Positions 1-6,949 of a stretch of 7,586 nt of DNA are shown here, piece by piece. Origin of the DNA: Lautropia sp. (GTDB lineage Bacteria > Pseudomonadota > Gammaproteobacteria > Burkholderiales > Burkholderiaceae_E); contig JACCRJ010000629.1 of assembly GCA_013813615.1 (NCBI GenBank), positions 1-7,586 on the forward strand. Direction: 5' to 3'. Both the position numbers and the translations under genes were made by a program. Under the pieces are notes generated by a model. That model saw only the letters and a program-made list of their open reading frames with translations, was not told the DNA's origin and made no database searches. Numbering within the stretch: the first letter of the stretch is position 1; the number at the start of each line of letters is the position of its first letter.

Positions 1-940
1 GGTCGGGCTGGGTCCGGTTGGTCTCCAGCACCGCGTCCAGCATCGGCGTCGGGACGCCGCGATGGCCGGCGTGAGCGGCGATCGCTTTCACGTCCTTCGG
101 AAAGCAGCTGCCGCCGAAGCCGCAGCCCGCCCAGAGGAAGGAGGACGCGGATGCGGTCTTCAACTGGCCGTCGGAATCGCGCCGGGTGAGGTGCTTCATC
201 AGATGAAGCCCCTTGAACACGTCGGCAGCGTCCAGCTCGCCGATGCCGTCGCAGATGCGCGCGATCTCGTTGGAGAACGAGATCATCGTCGCCATGAAGG
301 CATTGGAGGTGTACTTGATCATCTCCGCAGTGCGCGTCGTGGTGCGGATAACCGGCGTGTCCTTGAACATGGCGTACATCGATGCCAGCATCTCGGTGCT
401 GCGGTCGTCGATCCCACCCACGACGATGCGGTCCGGGTACATGAAGTCCTTGACCGCCACCCCTTCGGCGAGGAATTCCGGGTTCATGCCCAGGCCGAAA
501 TCCTTGCCGGCCCGTTTGCCGGAGGCGCCTTCCAGTTCCTCGCGCACCACCGTATCGGTGGTCCCGGGCACAACCGTGCTCTTCACGGTGACCACGCAGT
601 AACGCGACTGGGTCTTCAACACTGCGCCGATATCGCGCGATACCTGCCTGATGAAGCCCAGATCGATAGTCTTGCCGTCGAAGGGCGTGCCGACGCAGAT
701 CAGCGCGACATCCGCTCCGTCCATCGCCTGCGACAGGTGGGTAGTGGCCCTAAGCCGTGTGCCGGCGTGCTTCTTCAGCAGATCTTTCAGGCCGTCTTCG
801 TGGATCGGTGGATCGCCCCGGTTGATCCTGTCGACCTTGGCCGCGTCCAGATCGACGCAGACCACCTCGTGTCCGACTTCGGCCAGACAGGTCCCGGAAA
901 CCAGCCCGACATAGCCTGTGCCAACGACGCAGATCTTCAT
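1..940 (-). CDS. ugd: UDP-glucose 6-dehydrogenase (nucleotide sugar dehydrogenase), 3' end cut by window
   Basis: It would oxidise UDP-glucose to UDP-glucuronate with two NAD+, in the cytosol. My translation gives 313 residues before the window edge; the family usually has about 430-450, so most of the C-terminal UDP-binding domain is outside. The N-terminus is a Rossmann NAD site (MKICVVGTGYVGLVSG, residues 1-16). Then come the VGTPFDG segment, NPEFLAEG with the family's conserved Glu, and EMIKYTSNAF with the conserved Lys. The active-site motif GFGGSCFPKD has its nucleophile at Cys279. No stop or frameshift is seen. The ATG (938-940) has a Shine-Dalgarno GGGGAG (949-954 on the complement) eight bases upstream, inside the end of the SDR gene. 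Its start overlaps the SDR stop by one base (TGATG), so the two are probably translationally coupled and co-transcribed. A GDP-mannose or other UDP-sugar dehydrogenase is possible, but the SDR partner favours UDP-glucose. Confidence 0.93.
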   Translation of the reverse strand, partial: MKICVVGTGYVGLVSGTCLAEVGHEVVCVDLDAAKVDRINRGDPPIHEDGLKDLLKKHAGTRLRATTHLSQAMDGADVALICVGTPFDGKTIDLGFIRQVSRDIGAVLKTQSRYCVVTVKSTVVPGTTDTVVREELEGASGKRAGKDFGLGMNPEFLAEGVAVKDFMYPDRIVVGGIDDRSTEMLASMYAMFKDTPVIRTTTRTAEMIKYTSNAFMATMISFSNEIARICDGIGELDAADVFKGLHLMKHLTRRDSDGQLKTASASSFLWAGCGFGGSCFPKDVKAIAAHAGHRGVPTPMLDAVLETNRTQPD

Positions 941-2067
941 CAGGCGAGCTCCCCTTCGCGGTTGAAGTAATACCAGTTCAGCATCCGCCGGATGCCGGCT
1001 TCCGCATCCACTTCCGGTGCGTAGCCGATCTCCTGGCGGGCTTTCTCGATGATCGGGCAGCGCCGGTTGGGGTTGTCCGTCAGGTAGGCCTGTTCCTTCG
1101 AGGGCTGGTGGATCACCCTGCCCTGGTAGCCCCACAGCTCACCGGCGACTTTCTGGACCCGTTCGGCCAATTCGCGCATGGAGATTTCCGGCGTCTCGAT
1201 GCCGATGTTGTAGGGCTCGCCGCGGCGGCCGTTGACCAGCACCCTCAGGTAGCCGGACAGCGCGTCGGTGATGTAGCAGAACGTGCGGGTGGGCGAGCCG
1301 TCCGACAGCATGACGATGTCGCGGCCGGCCAGCGCGTCCCGCGCGAAGTCCGGCAGGACGCGGCCGTCGGTGATCTTCAGGCCGGGGCCGTAGTTGTTGA
1401 ACGGGCGGGCGATCGATACCGGCACATCGCGGGTCTGTGCGTAGATGACGCAGAGCGTCTCGCCGAGGCGCTTCGATTCATCGTAGCAGGCGCGCGGTCC
1501 GGTGCAGGAGACCAGGCCGCGGTAGGTTTCCGGCGTGGGGATCGCGTCGGCTGACGGATCACCGTAGATTTCGCTGGTCGAGAAGAAGAGCATGCCCTTG
1601 AACGAGCCGGCTGCCTTGCGGTTGCGGCCGGCCGCGTAGTCCAGCATGTAGCGCAGGCCGTTGACGTTGGCGTCGATCGTCTCCAGCGGGAACTTGCGGT
1701 AGTACATCGGCGAGGCGATCGAGGCCGCATGGATGATGTAGTCGGCCTCGCCGATGCTGGCCGGGATCGGATGGGTCACGTCGTGCTTGACCAGGGAGAT
1801 CTCCGCGCCCTTCATGCTCTCCAGCCAGGTCGGCACGCCGCGGATATAGTTGTCCAGCACCGTCAGCCGGATACGCTTCTGGGGTGATGCCGCCTTGTTC
1901 CAGTGGGCGATCGACAGCACCAGGTAATACCCCAGGAAGCCGGCGCCTCCGGTAAGCCAGAGCCGCTTGCCGGCCAGCTCCTCGAACTGCGGGCGCGCCT
2001 TGCGGATGAGGTCCTCGAGATCCGAAGTGATCAGTTCCTCGAGCGGAATCAGGTTGGTGCTGGTCAT
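940..2067 (-). CDS. uxs: UDP-glucuronate decarboxylase-like NAD-dependent SDR (UDP-xylose synthase family)
   Basis: This is a 375-residue extended short-chain dehydrogenase. It probably oxidises UDP-glucuronate at C4 and decarboxylates it to UDP-xylose. Visible motifs are the NAD-binding GGAGFLG (40-46), HAASIASP (113-120), STSEIYGDP (163-171), YDESK with Tyr195 and Lys199, RPFNNYGPG (221-229) and RTFCY (261-265). The SER-type set Ser165/Glu166 plus Arg261 matches residues used for decarboxylation in human UXS1 and the ArnA decarboxylase domain. Ordinary epimerases usually lack it. About 35 residues precede the Rossmann strand, more than in compact Uxs proteins. I chose the ATG at 2065-2067 because the family similarity starts there. 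The open frame runs on to 2715, but that part is antisense to metC and low-complexity. No good Shine-Dalgarno precedes this ATG, so the exact start is uncertain. The gene overlaps ugd by one base. An epimerase or dehydratase role cannot be excluded. Confidence 0.85.
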   Translation of the reverse strand: MTSTNLIPLEELITSDLEDLIRKARPQFEELAGKRLWLTGGAGFLGYYLVLSIAHWNKAASPQKRIRLTVLDNYIRGVPTWLESMKGAEISLVKHDVTHPIPASIGEADYIIHAASIASPMYYRKFPLETIDANVNGLRYMLDYAAGRNRKAAGSFKGMLFFSTSEIYGDPSADAIPTPETYRGLVSCTGPRACYDESKRLGETLCVIYAQTRDVPVSIARPFNNYGPGLKITDGRVLPDFARDALAGRDIVMLSDGSPTRTFCYITDALSGYLRVLVNGRRGEPYNIGIETPEISMRELAERVQKVAGELWGYQGRVIHQPSKEQAYLTDNPNRRCPIIEKARQEIGYAPEVDAEAGIRRMLNWYYFNREGELA

Positions 2068-2354
2068 CGTGGGAGGAAAGCCTGTAGTGGATGAAAGTGG
2101 CGCGGGATGCCCGACCCTTGGCGGCCCTGGCATAGGTTGCGCGCTGCACAAAGAATTATCGCCAAACCCCTGCGCCCCGCGTCGGAAATAGTGCTCAAAG
2201 CGCTGCGGCCGAGGCGTTTGCACCACTGCCCTCGCCCTGCTGCCGCAGTCGCCGGTGAGCTCGCCGGCGCAGGCCACGCGGATGATGGCAGGGTGCCGTC
2301 CGGCATGCGACCCGGAAGGGATGGCCGGCCCGGGGCTGCAGCCTGCCGGTGTCC
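2068..2354. other. 287-base spacer between metC and the SDR gene
   Basis: I see no convincing gene here. It holds several GC-rich inverted repeats. The strongest is an 18-base near-perfect palindrome at 2251-2268 (GCCGGTGAGCTCGCCGGC, one T-G pair). Others are TGCCG-TC-CGGCA at 2294-2305 and GGCTGCAGCC at 2334-2343, starting 11 bases after the metC stop codon. None is followed by a T-run on the minus strand, so no classical intrinsic terminator can be called. The most AT-rich pocket (about 2147-2165) contains a possible -10 box for the SDR gene. The gap suggests that uxs-ugd may be transcribed separately from kdaD-metC. Confidence 0.6.
2155..2160 (-). promoter_or_regulatory. possible -10 box for the uxs-ugd pair
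   Basis: The minus strand reads GATAAT here, five of six matches to TATAAT, in the only AT-rich pocket of the spacer and about 88 bases before the SDR ATG. No recognisable -35 hexamer lies 16-18 bases upstream, so this is a weak call. Confidence 0.22.
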
Positions 2355-3647
2355 CTACTTGCCGGCGGCAGCCAGCGCCTGAAGTCCCTCTTCGAGGTCG
2401 CCGATCAGGTCCGCCGCATCTTCCAGGCCGCAGTGGATCCTGATCAGCGGAGCGCCTGCCCATTTCTGCACCGTCCTGGCGCCGCCGATCGCAGCCGGCA
2501 TGATGAGGCTTTCGTAGCCGCCCCAGGAGTAGCCGATGGAAAAATGCCGGCGACCGTTGCACAGCGCGGCCACCTGGTCCGGGGTGGCCGGCTCGAGTTC
2601 GAACGACATCAGCCCGCAGGAACCGAGGAAGTCGCGCTTGAACAGTTCGTGACGCGGATGCTCGGGCAGGCCCGGATGCAGCACCCGCCGGACTTCGGGC
2701 CGCTGCTGCAGCCATCGGGCCACTGCCAGTGCGGTTTCCTGGTGCCGGCGCATCCTCACATCCACGGTCCGCATCCCGCGCAGCACCAGCCAGGCGTCGT
2801 CACCGCCGACGCAGATGCCGAGCTGCTTGACCGCCGCCCAGAGCCGGGCGAAGTGCTCTTCACGCACCACCACCGCGCCCATCAGCAGGTCGGAATGGCC
2901 GGCCCAGTACTTGGTCAGGGCCACCAGGGTCATGTCCACGCCCCAGTCGAACGGCCGGGCCAGGCACGGTGACGCGTAGGTGTTGTCCAGCATGGTGACG
3001 ATGCCGCGGCTGCGCGCAAGGGCGCAGATTGCCGGCACGTCCTGGATCTCGAAGGTATAGCTTCCGGGGCTCTCGAGGTAGATGACCCGGGTGTCGGCTT
3101 CGATCAGTTCCGCAAGCCCACCGGGGCCTTGCGCCTCGATCTGGGGGTCGAAGAACGTTGTCCGCACCCCGAACCGCGCCAGCATCGTGGTGACGAAGAC
3201 CCGCGCGGGGCCGTAGACCGAATCGCTCATCAGCAGATGATCGCCCGGCTGGGTAAAGGCCAGCAGGGCGGTGCTGATGGCCGCGAGGCCGGACGGCATG
3301 AGCGCGGCGCGGCAGCGGTGGGGCTGGCCCTCCAGCGTCGCCAGGGCATCCATCAGCGCAAAGGTGGTTTCCGTGCCTGAGGTGGCGTAGGTTGCCCGGT
3401 GCAGTTCGCCGACGGTCGCCGGCTGCCCTTCGGCGAAGGCGTTCTCCACCGAGTCGAACAGCACGCTCGAGGCCCGAACCACCGGCGCGTTGACGACCTG
3501 GATCCGTCGGCTGATGCCGCGGCCGGCCTCGACGATGTCGGCCGCGCTCACCGGCTTGCCGCTCCCGGCCACCGGCTGGCCGGCCCCGGTGATCGGCTTG
3601 CCGACCGGGAGGATCGGCGCCGGCGGGTCGGCGTCCTGCCCGCTCAA
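2355..3647 (-). CDS. metC: cystathionine beta-lyase (PLP-dependent trans-sulfuration enzyme)
   Basis: It would cleave cystathionine to homocysteine, pyruvate and ammonia in methionine synthesis, in the cytosol. The frame from the TTG at 3645-3647 gives 430 residues. Family marks are SDSVYGP (141-147), LESPGS (191-196), LDNTYASP (220-227) with the cofactor Asp221, and LTKYWAGHSD (244-253) with Lys246 as the PLP Schiff-base lysine. FSIGYSWGGYES (369-380) is the block that separates beta-lyases from gamma-synthases. The Y-x-R phosphate motif reads Y87-A-T, so the usual Arg is Thr89. The start is uncertain. The TTG lies four bases after the upstream stop but has only a weak ribosome site. A GTG at 3549-3551, with GGGAG nine to ten bases before it, would give 398 residues, the usual family length, and would drop a repetitive Pro/Gly N-terminus. 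It is probably co-transcribed with the dehydratase upstream. Confidence 0.9.
   Translation of the reverse strand: MSGQDADPPAPILPVGKPITGAGQPVAGSGKPVSAADIVEAGRGISRRIQVVNAPVVRASSVLFDSVENAFAEGQPATVGELHRATYATSGTETTFALMDALATLEGQPHRCRAALMPSGLAAISTALLAFTQPGDHLLMSDSVYGPARVFVTTMLARFGVRTTFFDPQIEAQGPGGLAELIEADTRVIYLESPGSYTFEIQDVPAICALARSRGIVTMLDNTYASPCLARPFDWGVDMTLVALTKYWAGHSDLLMGAVVVREEHFARLWAAVKQLGICVGGDDAWLVLRGMRTVDVRMRRHQETALAVARWLQQRPEVRRVLHPGLPEHPRHELFKRDFLGSCGLMSFELEPATPDQVAALCNGRRHFSIGYSWGGYESLIMPAAIGGARTVQKWAGAPLIRIHCGLEDAADLIGDLEEGLQALAAAGK
3540..3602 (-). repeat. three tandem 21-base repeats at the 5' end of metC
   Basis: In the metC frame this stretch encodes three seven-residue units, GKPITGA, GQPVAGS and GKPVSAA (residues 16-36 from the TTG start). 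At DNA level each unit starts GGCAAGCCG or GGCCAGCCG, followed by 12 less conserved bases. The repeat lies before the conserved fold and may be a disordered N-terminal tail, or untranslated leader if the GTG within the third copy is the true start. Confidence 0.7.
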
Positions 3648-3651
3648 GGAG

Positions 3652-4620
3652 CTACTTCCCCCACCGCAGCACCAGCGGATCCAGCCGCTGCGCCGTTTCG
3701 ATCAGACCCTTGCGGGTTTCCGGATGCACCGGGGCGAACGGATGGCGGGGTGCCTCCGACCTGATCACCCCGCCCTCCTTCATCAGTATCTTGCAGGCGA
3801 GCGGTCCGCACTGGCGGTTCTCGTAGTTGATCAGCGGCAGCCAGCGCTCATAGCCCGCCCGGGCTTGTTCCCTGCGGCCGGCAAGATAGTCGTCGAGGAT
3901 CGGACGAAGGCCATCCGGGTAGCCGCCGCCGGTCATCGAGCCGGTTGCGCCGGCCTCGAGGTCCGGAAACAGCGTGATCGCCTCCTCCCCGTCCCACGGC
4001 CCTTCGACCGCGCTGCCGCCGAGCCGGATCAGCTCGCGCAGCTTCGAGGCGGCGCCGGCGGTCTCGATCTTGAAGTAGGACACCTGCTCGATTTCGCGCG
4101 CCATGCGGGCCAGGAACGCGGCCGAGAGCGGCGTGCCGCTGACCGGTGCGTCCTGGACCATGATCGGGATGTCGAGCGCGTCCGACAGACGGGCAAAGAA
4201 ATCGAAGCAGCGCTCTTCGGTCACGCGCAGGGTCGCGCCGTGATAGGGCGGCATGACCATGATCATAGCGGCACCGGCCTCCTGGGCTCGCCGGCTGCGT
4301 TCGATGCAGATGCGGCTGCTGAAATGCGTAGTGGTCACGATCACCGGCACCCGCTGTGCGACATGCTCGAGGATGGACGCCGTCAGGCTCTCGCGCTCGT
4401 CGTCGCTGAGGGAAAACTGCTCGGAGAAGTTGGCGAGGATGCTGAGGCCGTTGGAGCCCGCGTCGATCAGGAAGTCGACGCAGCGCATCTGGCTCTCCAG
4501 GTCGAGTTCGCCCTCTTCCGTGAACGTGGTCGGCACGACCGGAAAAATGCCGGTGAACCGCCGCGAACCCTTGCCGACGCCACCCGCGCCGCGGTCTGTG
4601 CTGTCGCCGATGCTCGTCAT
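3652..4620 (-). CDS. DapA-family dehydratase, probably L-2-keto-3-deoxyarabonate dehydratase
   Basis: A 322-residue class I aldolase-type TIM barrel. The likely reaction is dehydration of L-2-keto-3-deoxyarabonate to alpha-ketoglutarate semialdehyde in non-phosphorylating L-arabinose breakdown. The Schiff-base lysine is Lys184 in SYFKIET and the catalytic tyrosine is Tyr126 in MPPYHG. Where true dihydrodipicolinate synthases have GTTGE, this protein has ILANFSEQ (61-68). Together with FPVVPTTF (26-33) and EGPWDGEEA (206-214), this matches my memory of the Azospirillum brasilense enzyme (called AraD there, unrelated to E. coli AraD). I therefore do not call it dapA. The first 20 or so residues form a Gly/Ser-rich tail. 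The ATG is supported by Shine-Dalgarno GGGAG (4629-4633 on the complement), eight bases upstream. It is the first gene of a pair with metC. No arabinose dehydrogenase, lactonase, dehydratase or semialdehyde dehydrogenase is visible nearby, so the substrate remains inferred. Confidence 0.85.
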   Translation of the reverse strand: MTSIGDSTDRGAGGVGKGSRRFTGIFPVVPTTFTEEGELDLESQMRCVDFLIDAGSNGLSILANFSEQFSLSDDERESLTASILEHVAQRVPVIVTTTHFSSRICIERSRRAQEAGAAMIMVMPPYHGATLRVTEERCFDFFARLSDALDIPIMVQDAPVSGTPLSAAFLARMAREIEQVSYFKIETAGAASKLRELIRLGGSAVEGPWDGEEAITLFPDLEAGATGSMTGGGYPDGLRPILDDYLAGRREQARAGYERWLPLINYENRQCGPLACKILMKEGGVIRSEAPRHPFAPVHPETRKGLIETAQRLDPLVLRWGK

Positions 4621-4642
4621 CCTGGTTTCTCCCGGTACACAG

Positions 4643-4659
4643 GCGCCGGATGCCGGCGC
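4643..4659 (-). repeat. GC-rich hairpin in the dehydratase 5' leader
   Basis: GCGCCGG and CCGGCGC form a perfect seven-pair inverted repeat around three bases. It ends nine bases before the Shine-Dalgarno sequence of the dehydratase gene. It could be an operator or an RNA stem near the ribosome site. There is no T-run, so it is not a classical terminator. Confidence 0.5.
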
Positions 4660-4837
4660 TTACCCTTTCGGCACGGCGCTTGCCGGTGCGAGCGGCGATG
4701 GTACCGGAGCGGTGGGCCGGGTCGATGAAACCCCGAACCATCATCCGGAAAGACCGCAACCGCAGGACGGCGGCCAAGGTTCCTCTCGACTATCGCGTTT
4801 GCTTGACTTTTGTCGTTGTGGCCGATTGCCCGACGTG

Positions 4838-4853
4838 GCAACTTCGCAGTTGC
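4838..4853. repeat. inverted repeat, possible operator
   Basis: GCAACT-TCGC-AGTTGC is a perfect six-base inverted repeat with a four-base spacer, in the middle of the divergent spacer. Its left arm carries the GGCAAC(T) word that recurs three times further right, so it may be one site of a regulator acting on one or both flanking genes. No regulator gene is in the window to pair with it. Confidence 0.4.
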
Positions 4854-4894
4854 AGCAATACGCGCCGCACCGGCGGTGCAGGCGATCACGCGAG

Positions 4895-4929
4895 CGGCAA
4901 CGCAAGCACGGCAACTACGTGCGGCAACT
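4895..4929 (+). repeat. three CGGCAAC direct repeats spaced 13-14 bases
   Basis: CGGCAAC occurs at 4895-4901, 4909-4915 and 4922-4928; the last two continue to CGGCAACT. A fourth, isolated GGCAACT lies at 4837-4843. The even 14- and 13-base spacing, roughly one and a third helical turns, about 100-130 bases upstream of the carboxykinase start, suggests a protein-binding array. It could also be chance in GC-rich DNA. Confidence 0.4.
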
Positions 4930-4983
4930 TAGTGCGACCGCTTGTATATGCGGCGGCGTAAGATTGAGACGACTTGACGACGG

Positions 4984-5007
4984 GCGGATCACGCAGAGCG
5001 GATCACG
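4984..5007 (+). repeat. ten-base direct repeat just upstream of the pckG ribosome site
   Basis: GCGGATCACG occurs at 4984-4993 and again at 4998-5007, a 14-base period. A related word, GATCACGCGAGCGG at 4884-4897, matches GATCACGCAGAGCGG at 4987-5001 with one base missing. The pair ends nine bases before the GGAG of pckG, so it may lie in the leader RNA or act as an operator. Confidence 0.5.
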
Positions 5008-5016
5008 TCAGTACCT

Positions 5017-5020
5017 GGAG
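5017..5020 (+). promoter_or_regulatory. Shine-Dalgarno site deciding the pckG start
   Basis: GGAG lies six bases before the ATG at 5027. It supports this start over in-frame starts further upstream, whose translation is antisense to the dehydratase gene and unlike the family. Confidence 0.7.
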
Positions 5021-5026
5021 ATTTGG

Positions 5027-6907
5027 ATGCTACAAACGAACAAGGCCCTCAAGACCGATGCCCTGGGAGCCCCGCCGGCGGTGAAGAACCGGTCGGTTCT
5101 CGATTGGGTGGCCGGCATCGCCGGATTGACGAAGCCGGACCGCATCGTCTGGGCGGACGGGTCCAAGGAGGAGTACGACCGGCTCTGCGACGAGATGGTC
5201 GCCGCCGGCACGCTGCGGCGGCTCAACCCGGCCAAGCGTCCCGATTCCTATCTGGCTTGGTCGGATCCCGGCGACGTCGCCCGGGTCGAAGATCGCACCT
5301 TCATCTGCTCCGAACACCAATCGGACGCCGGCCCGACCAACCACTGGATCGCCCCGGCCGAGATGCGCCGCACGCTGGACGGCCTTTTCGACGGCTGCAT
5401 GAGCGGCCGCACCATGTACGTCATCCCTTTCTCCATGGGGCCGCTGGGAAGCCCGATCGCGCAGATCGGCATCGAGTTGTCGGACTCTCCGTACGTCGTG
5501 ACCAACATGCGGCTGATGACGCGCATGGGCGCCGCCGTCTGGGACGTTCTCGGCACTGACGGCGAGTTCGTCCCCTGCGTGCACTCGGCCGGCATGCCCC
5601 GGGCGGCCGGCGGGAAGGACGTGCCCTGGCCCTGCAACAAGACCAAGTACATCGTTCATTTTCCCGAATCGCGGGAAATCTGGTCGTTCGGCTCGGGCTA
5701 TGGCGGCAACGCCCTGCTCGGCAAGAAATGCTTTGCCCTGCGCATCGCTTCGGCGATGGGCCGCAATGCAGCGCAGGACGACGGCCAGGGTTGGCTCGCC
5801 GAGCACATGCTGATCCTCGGCGTGACGTCGCCCGAAGGTCGCAACTACCACGTGGCGGCAGCCTTCCCTTCGGCCTGCGGCAAGACCAACTTCGCCATGC
5901 TGATCCCGCCCAAGGGCATGGAAGGTTGGAAGGTCACCACCATTGGCGACGATATCGCCTGGATCAAGCCCGGCAAGGACGGCCGCCTGTATGCCATCAA
6001 CCCCGAGGCCGGCTATTTCGGCGTGGCGCCGGGCACCAACGACAAGAGCAACTACAACTGCATGGCGTCTCTCAGGAGCGGGGTCATCTTCACCAATGTC
6101 GCCCTGACCGACGACGGCGACGTGTGGTGGGAAGGCATGTCGGAGCCGCCGGCGCATCTGATGGACTGGCAAGGGAGGGACTGGACGCCGGCTAACGGCA
6201 AGGCCGGCCGCAAGGCAGCCCATCCGAACGCCCGCTTCACCGTCGCAGCGACGCAGAATCCGGTCATCGATCCGCAGTGGGACGATCCCGAGGGCGTCGC
6301 CATCGACGCGTTCATCTTCGGCGGGCGCCGCTCGACGACCGTGCCGCTGGTCACCCAGGCACGGGACTGGGGGGAAGGTGTCTACATGGCGGCGACCATG
6401 GGGTCCGAAACGACCGCGGCCGCCGCTGGCAAGCAAGGGGTGGTACGGCGCGACCCCTTTGCCATGCTTCCCTTCTGCGGCTACAACATGAGCGACTACT
6501 TCGCTCACTGGCTCAACCTCGGCGCCCGGATGCAGTCCGCGGGCGCCAAGCTGCCGCCCATCTTCTGCGTCAACTGGTTCCGCACCGACGCAAATGGCAA
6601 GTTCGTCTGGCCGGGATTCGGCGAGAACATGCGGGTCCTGAAGTGGATGCTGCAGCGGGTGGACGGCCATGGGTCCGGCGAGGAGCACGTCTTCGGCGTC
6701 AGCCCTGGCTATGGCGACCTCACCTGGGACGGCATGGCCTTCACCGAGTCCCAGTACACGACGATCACCTCGATCGACCCGGCGCAATGGCGGGAAGAGT
6801 TCAAGCTGCACGACCAACTCTTCGCGAAGCTCAAGGCGGGGCTGCCCCAGGAGCTGCTGGCGACCAGGCGCTCGCTCGAGGCGAAGCTGGACAAGCAACC
6901 GGGCTGA
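5027..6907 (+). CDS. pckG: phosphoenolpyruvate carboxykinase, GTP-dependent
   Basis: It converts oxaloacetate and GTP to PEP, GDP and CO2, the entry step of gluconeogenesis, in the cytosol. The 626-residue product is full length for the GTP family (about 600-620) and clearly not the shorter ATP type. Motifs in order are DVAR with Arg86; [11 protein letters not shown] (204-214); FGSGYGGN (221-228); LLGKKCF (230-236) with metal-binding Lys234; EHMLILG with His260; the P-loop [10 protein letters not shown] (280-289) with hyper-reactive Cys284; GDDIAW (308-313, metal site); [10 protein letters not shown] (431-440); and [11 protein letters not shown] (530-540) in the guanine site. The open frame extends back to 4253, but similarity starts near this ATG, which has GGAG (5017-5020) six bases upstream. 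It is divergent from the dehydratase and convergent with ltaE, so it is probably transcribed alone. It would fit growth on sugar acids or organic acids that feed the TCA cycle. Confidence 0.96.
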   Translation: MLQTNKALKTDALGAPPAVKNRSVLDWVAGIAGLTKPDRIVWADGSKEEYDRLCDEMVAAGTLRRLNPAKRPDSYLAWSDPGDVARVEDRTFICSEHQSDAGPTNHWIAPAEMRRTLDGLFDGCMSGRTMYVIPFSMGPLGSPIAQIGIELSDSPYVVTNMRLMTRMGAAVWDVLGTDGEFVPCVHSAGMPRAAGGKDVPWPCNKTKYIVHFPESREIWSFGSGYGGNALLGKKCFALRIASAMGRNAAQDDGQGWLAEHMLILGVTSPEGRNYHVAAAFPSACGKTNFAMLIPPKGMEGWKVTTIGDDIAWIKPGKDGRLYAINPEAGYFGVAPGTNDKSNYNCMASLRSGVIFTNVALTDDGDVWWEGMSEPPAHLMDWQGRDWTPANGKAGRKAAHPNARFTVAATQNPVIDPQWDDPEGVAIDAFIFGGRRSTTVPLVTQARDWGEGVYMAATMGSETTAAAAGKQGVVRRDPFAMLPFCGYNMSDYFAHWLNLGARMQSAGAKLPPIFCVNWFRTDANGKFVWPGFGENMRVLKWMLQRVDGHGSGEEHVFGVSPGYGDLTWDGMAFTESQYTTITSIDPAQWREEFKLHDQLFAKLKAGLPQELLATRRSLEAKLDKQPG

Positions 6908-6921
6908 TCAGGGAGACGTGA

Positions 6922-6937
6922 TAGTGGGCGCCCACTA
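6922..6937. terminator. perfect 16-base palindrome between convergent genes; possible bidirectional terminator
   Basis: TAGTGGGCGCCCACTA is its own reverse complement. It lies 14 bases after the pckG stop and 12 bases before the end of ltaE, in a 42-base convergent spacer. As RNA it gives a six-pair stem with a four-base loop on either strand. Neither side has a clear T-run (the plus side continues CCGGTGACTCTTC), so it is not a textbook intrinsic terminator. It could still end transcription both ways or bind a protein dimer. Confidence 0.45.
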
Positions 6938-6949
6938 CCGGTGACTCTT

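Larger units (their letters stand above)
4621..5026. promoter_or_regulatory. 406-base divergent spacer between the dehydratase and PEP carboxykinase genes
   Basis: This spacer should hold the promoters for both directions. I see no gene in it. It contains an inverted repeat in the dehydratase leader (4643-4659), an inverted repeat GCAACT-TCGC-AGTTGC (4838-4853), GCACCG-G-CGGTGC (4867-4879), four copies of GGCAAC and three of GATCACG. A TTGACT at 4803-4808 looks like a plus-strand -35 box but has no good -10 box 16-18 bases on. TATATG at 4945-4950 looks like a -10 box but lacks a -35 partner. I cannot place either promoter with confidence. Confidence 0.55.

Noticed and set aside
62..970. 302-codon plus-strand frame antisense to the UDP-glucose dehydrogenase
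   Set aside because: The opposite strand encodes an unbroken dehydrogenase with its active-site motif. This frame has no motif.
2251..2268. Intrinsic terminator after metC
   Set aside because: The palindrome is strong but about 90 bases past the stop codon, pairs better on the opposite strand, and has no T-run.
2068..2715. Upstream extension of the SDR frame to 591 residues
   Set aside because: The added part is antisense to metC, Arg/Pro/Ala-rich and unlike any SDR N-terminus. Family similarity begins near the ATG at 2067.
2349..2972. 207-codon plus-strand frame inside metC
   Set aside because: It is antisense to the conserved PLP-binding part of MetC and has no ribosome site or family resemblance.
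3490..4728. 412-codon plus-strand frame across metC and the dehydratase
   Set aside because: It is a shadow of two well-supported minus-strand genes. Its composition is Arg/Ala/Gly-rich with no recognisable domain.
4253..5026. Upstream extension of the pckG frame to 884 residues
   Set aside because: It runs antisense through the dehydratase gene and the divergent spacer. The ATG at 5027 has a good ribosome site and gives the normal family length.
5030..6898. 622-codon open frame on the minus strand, antisense to almost the whole PEP carboxykinase gene
   Set aside because: It follows from the GC-rich codon use of pckG. The translation shows no family motif, and the plus-strand gene is complete with all catalytic residues.
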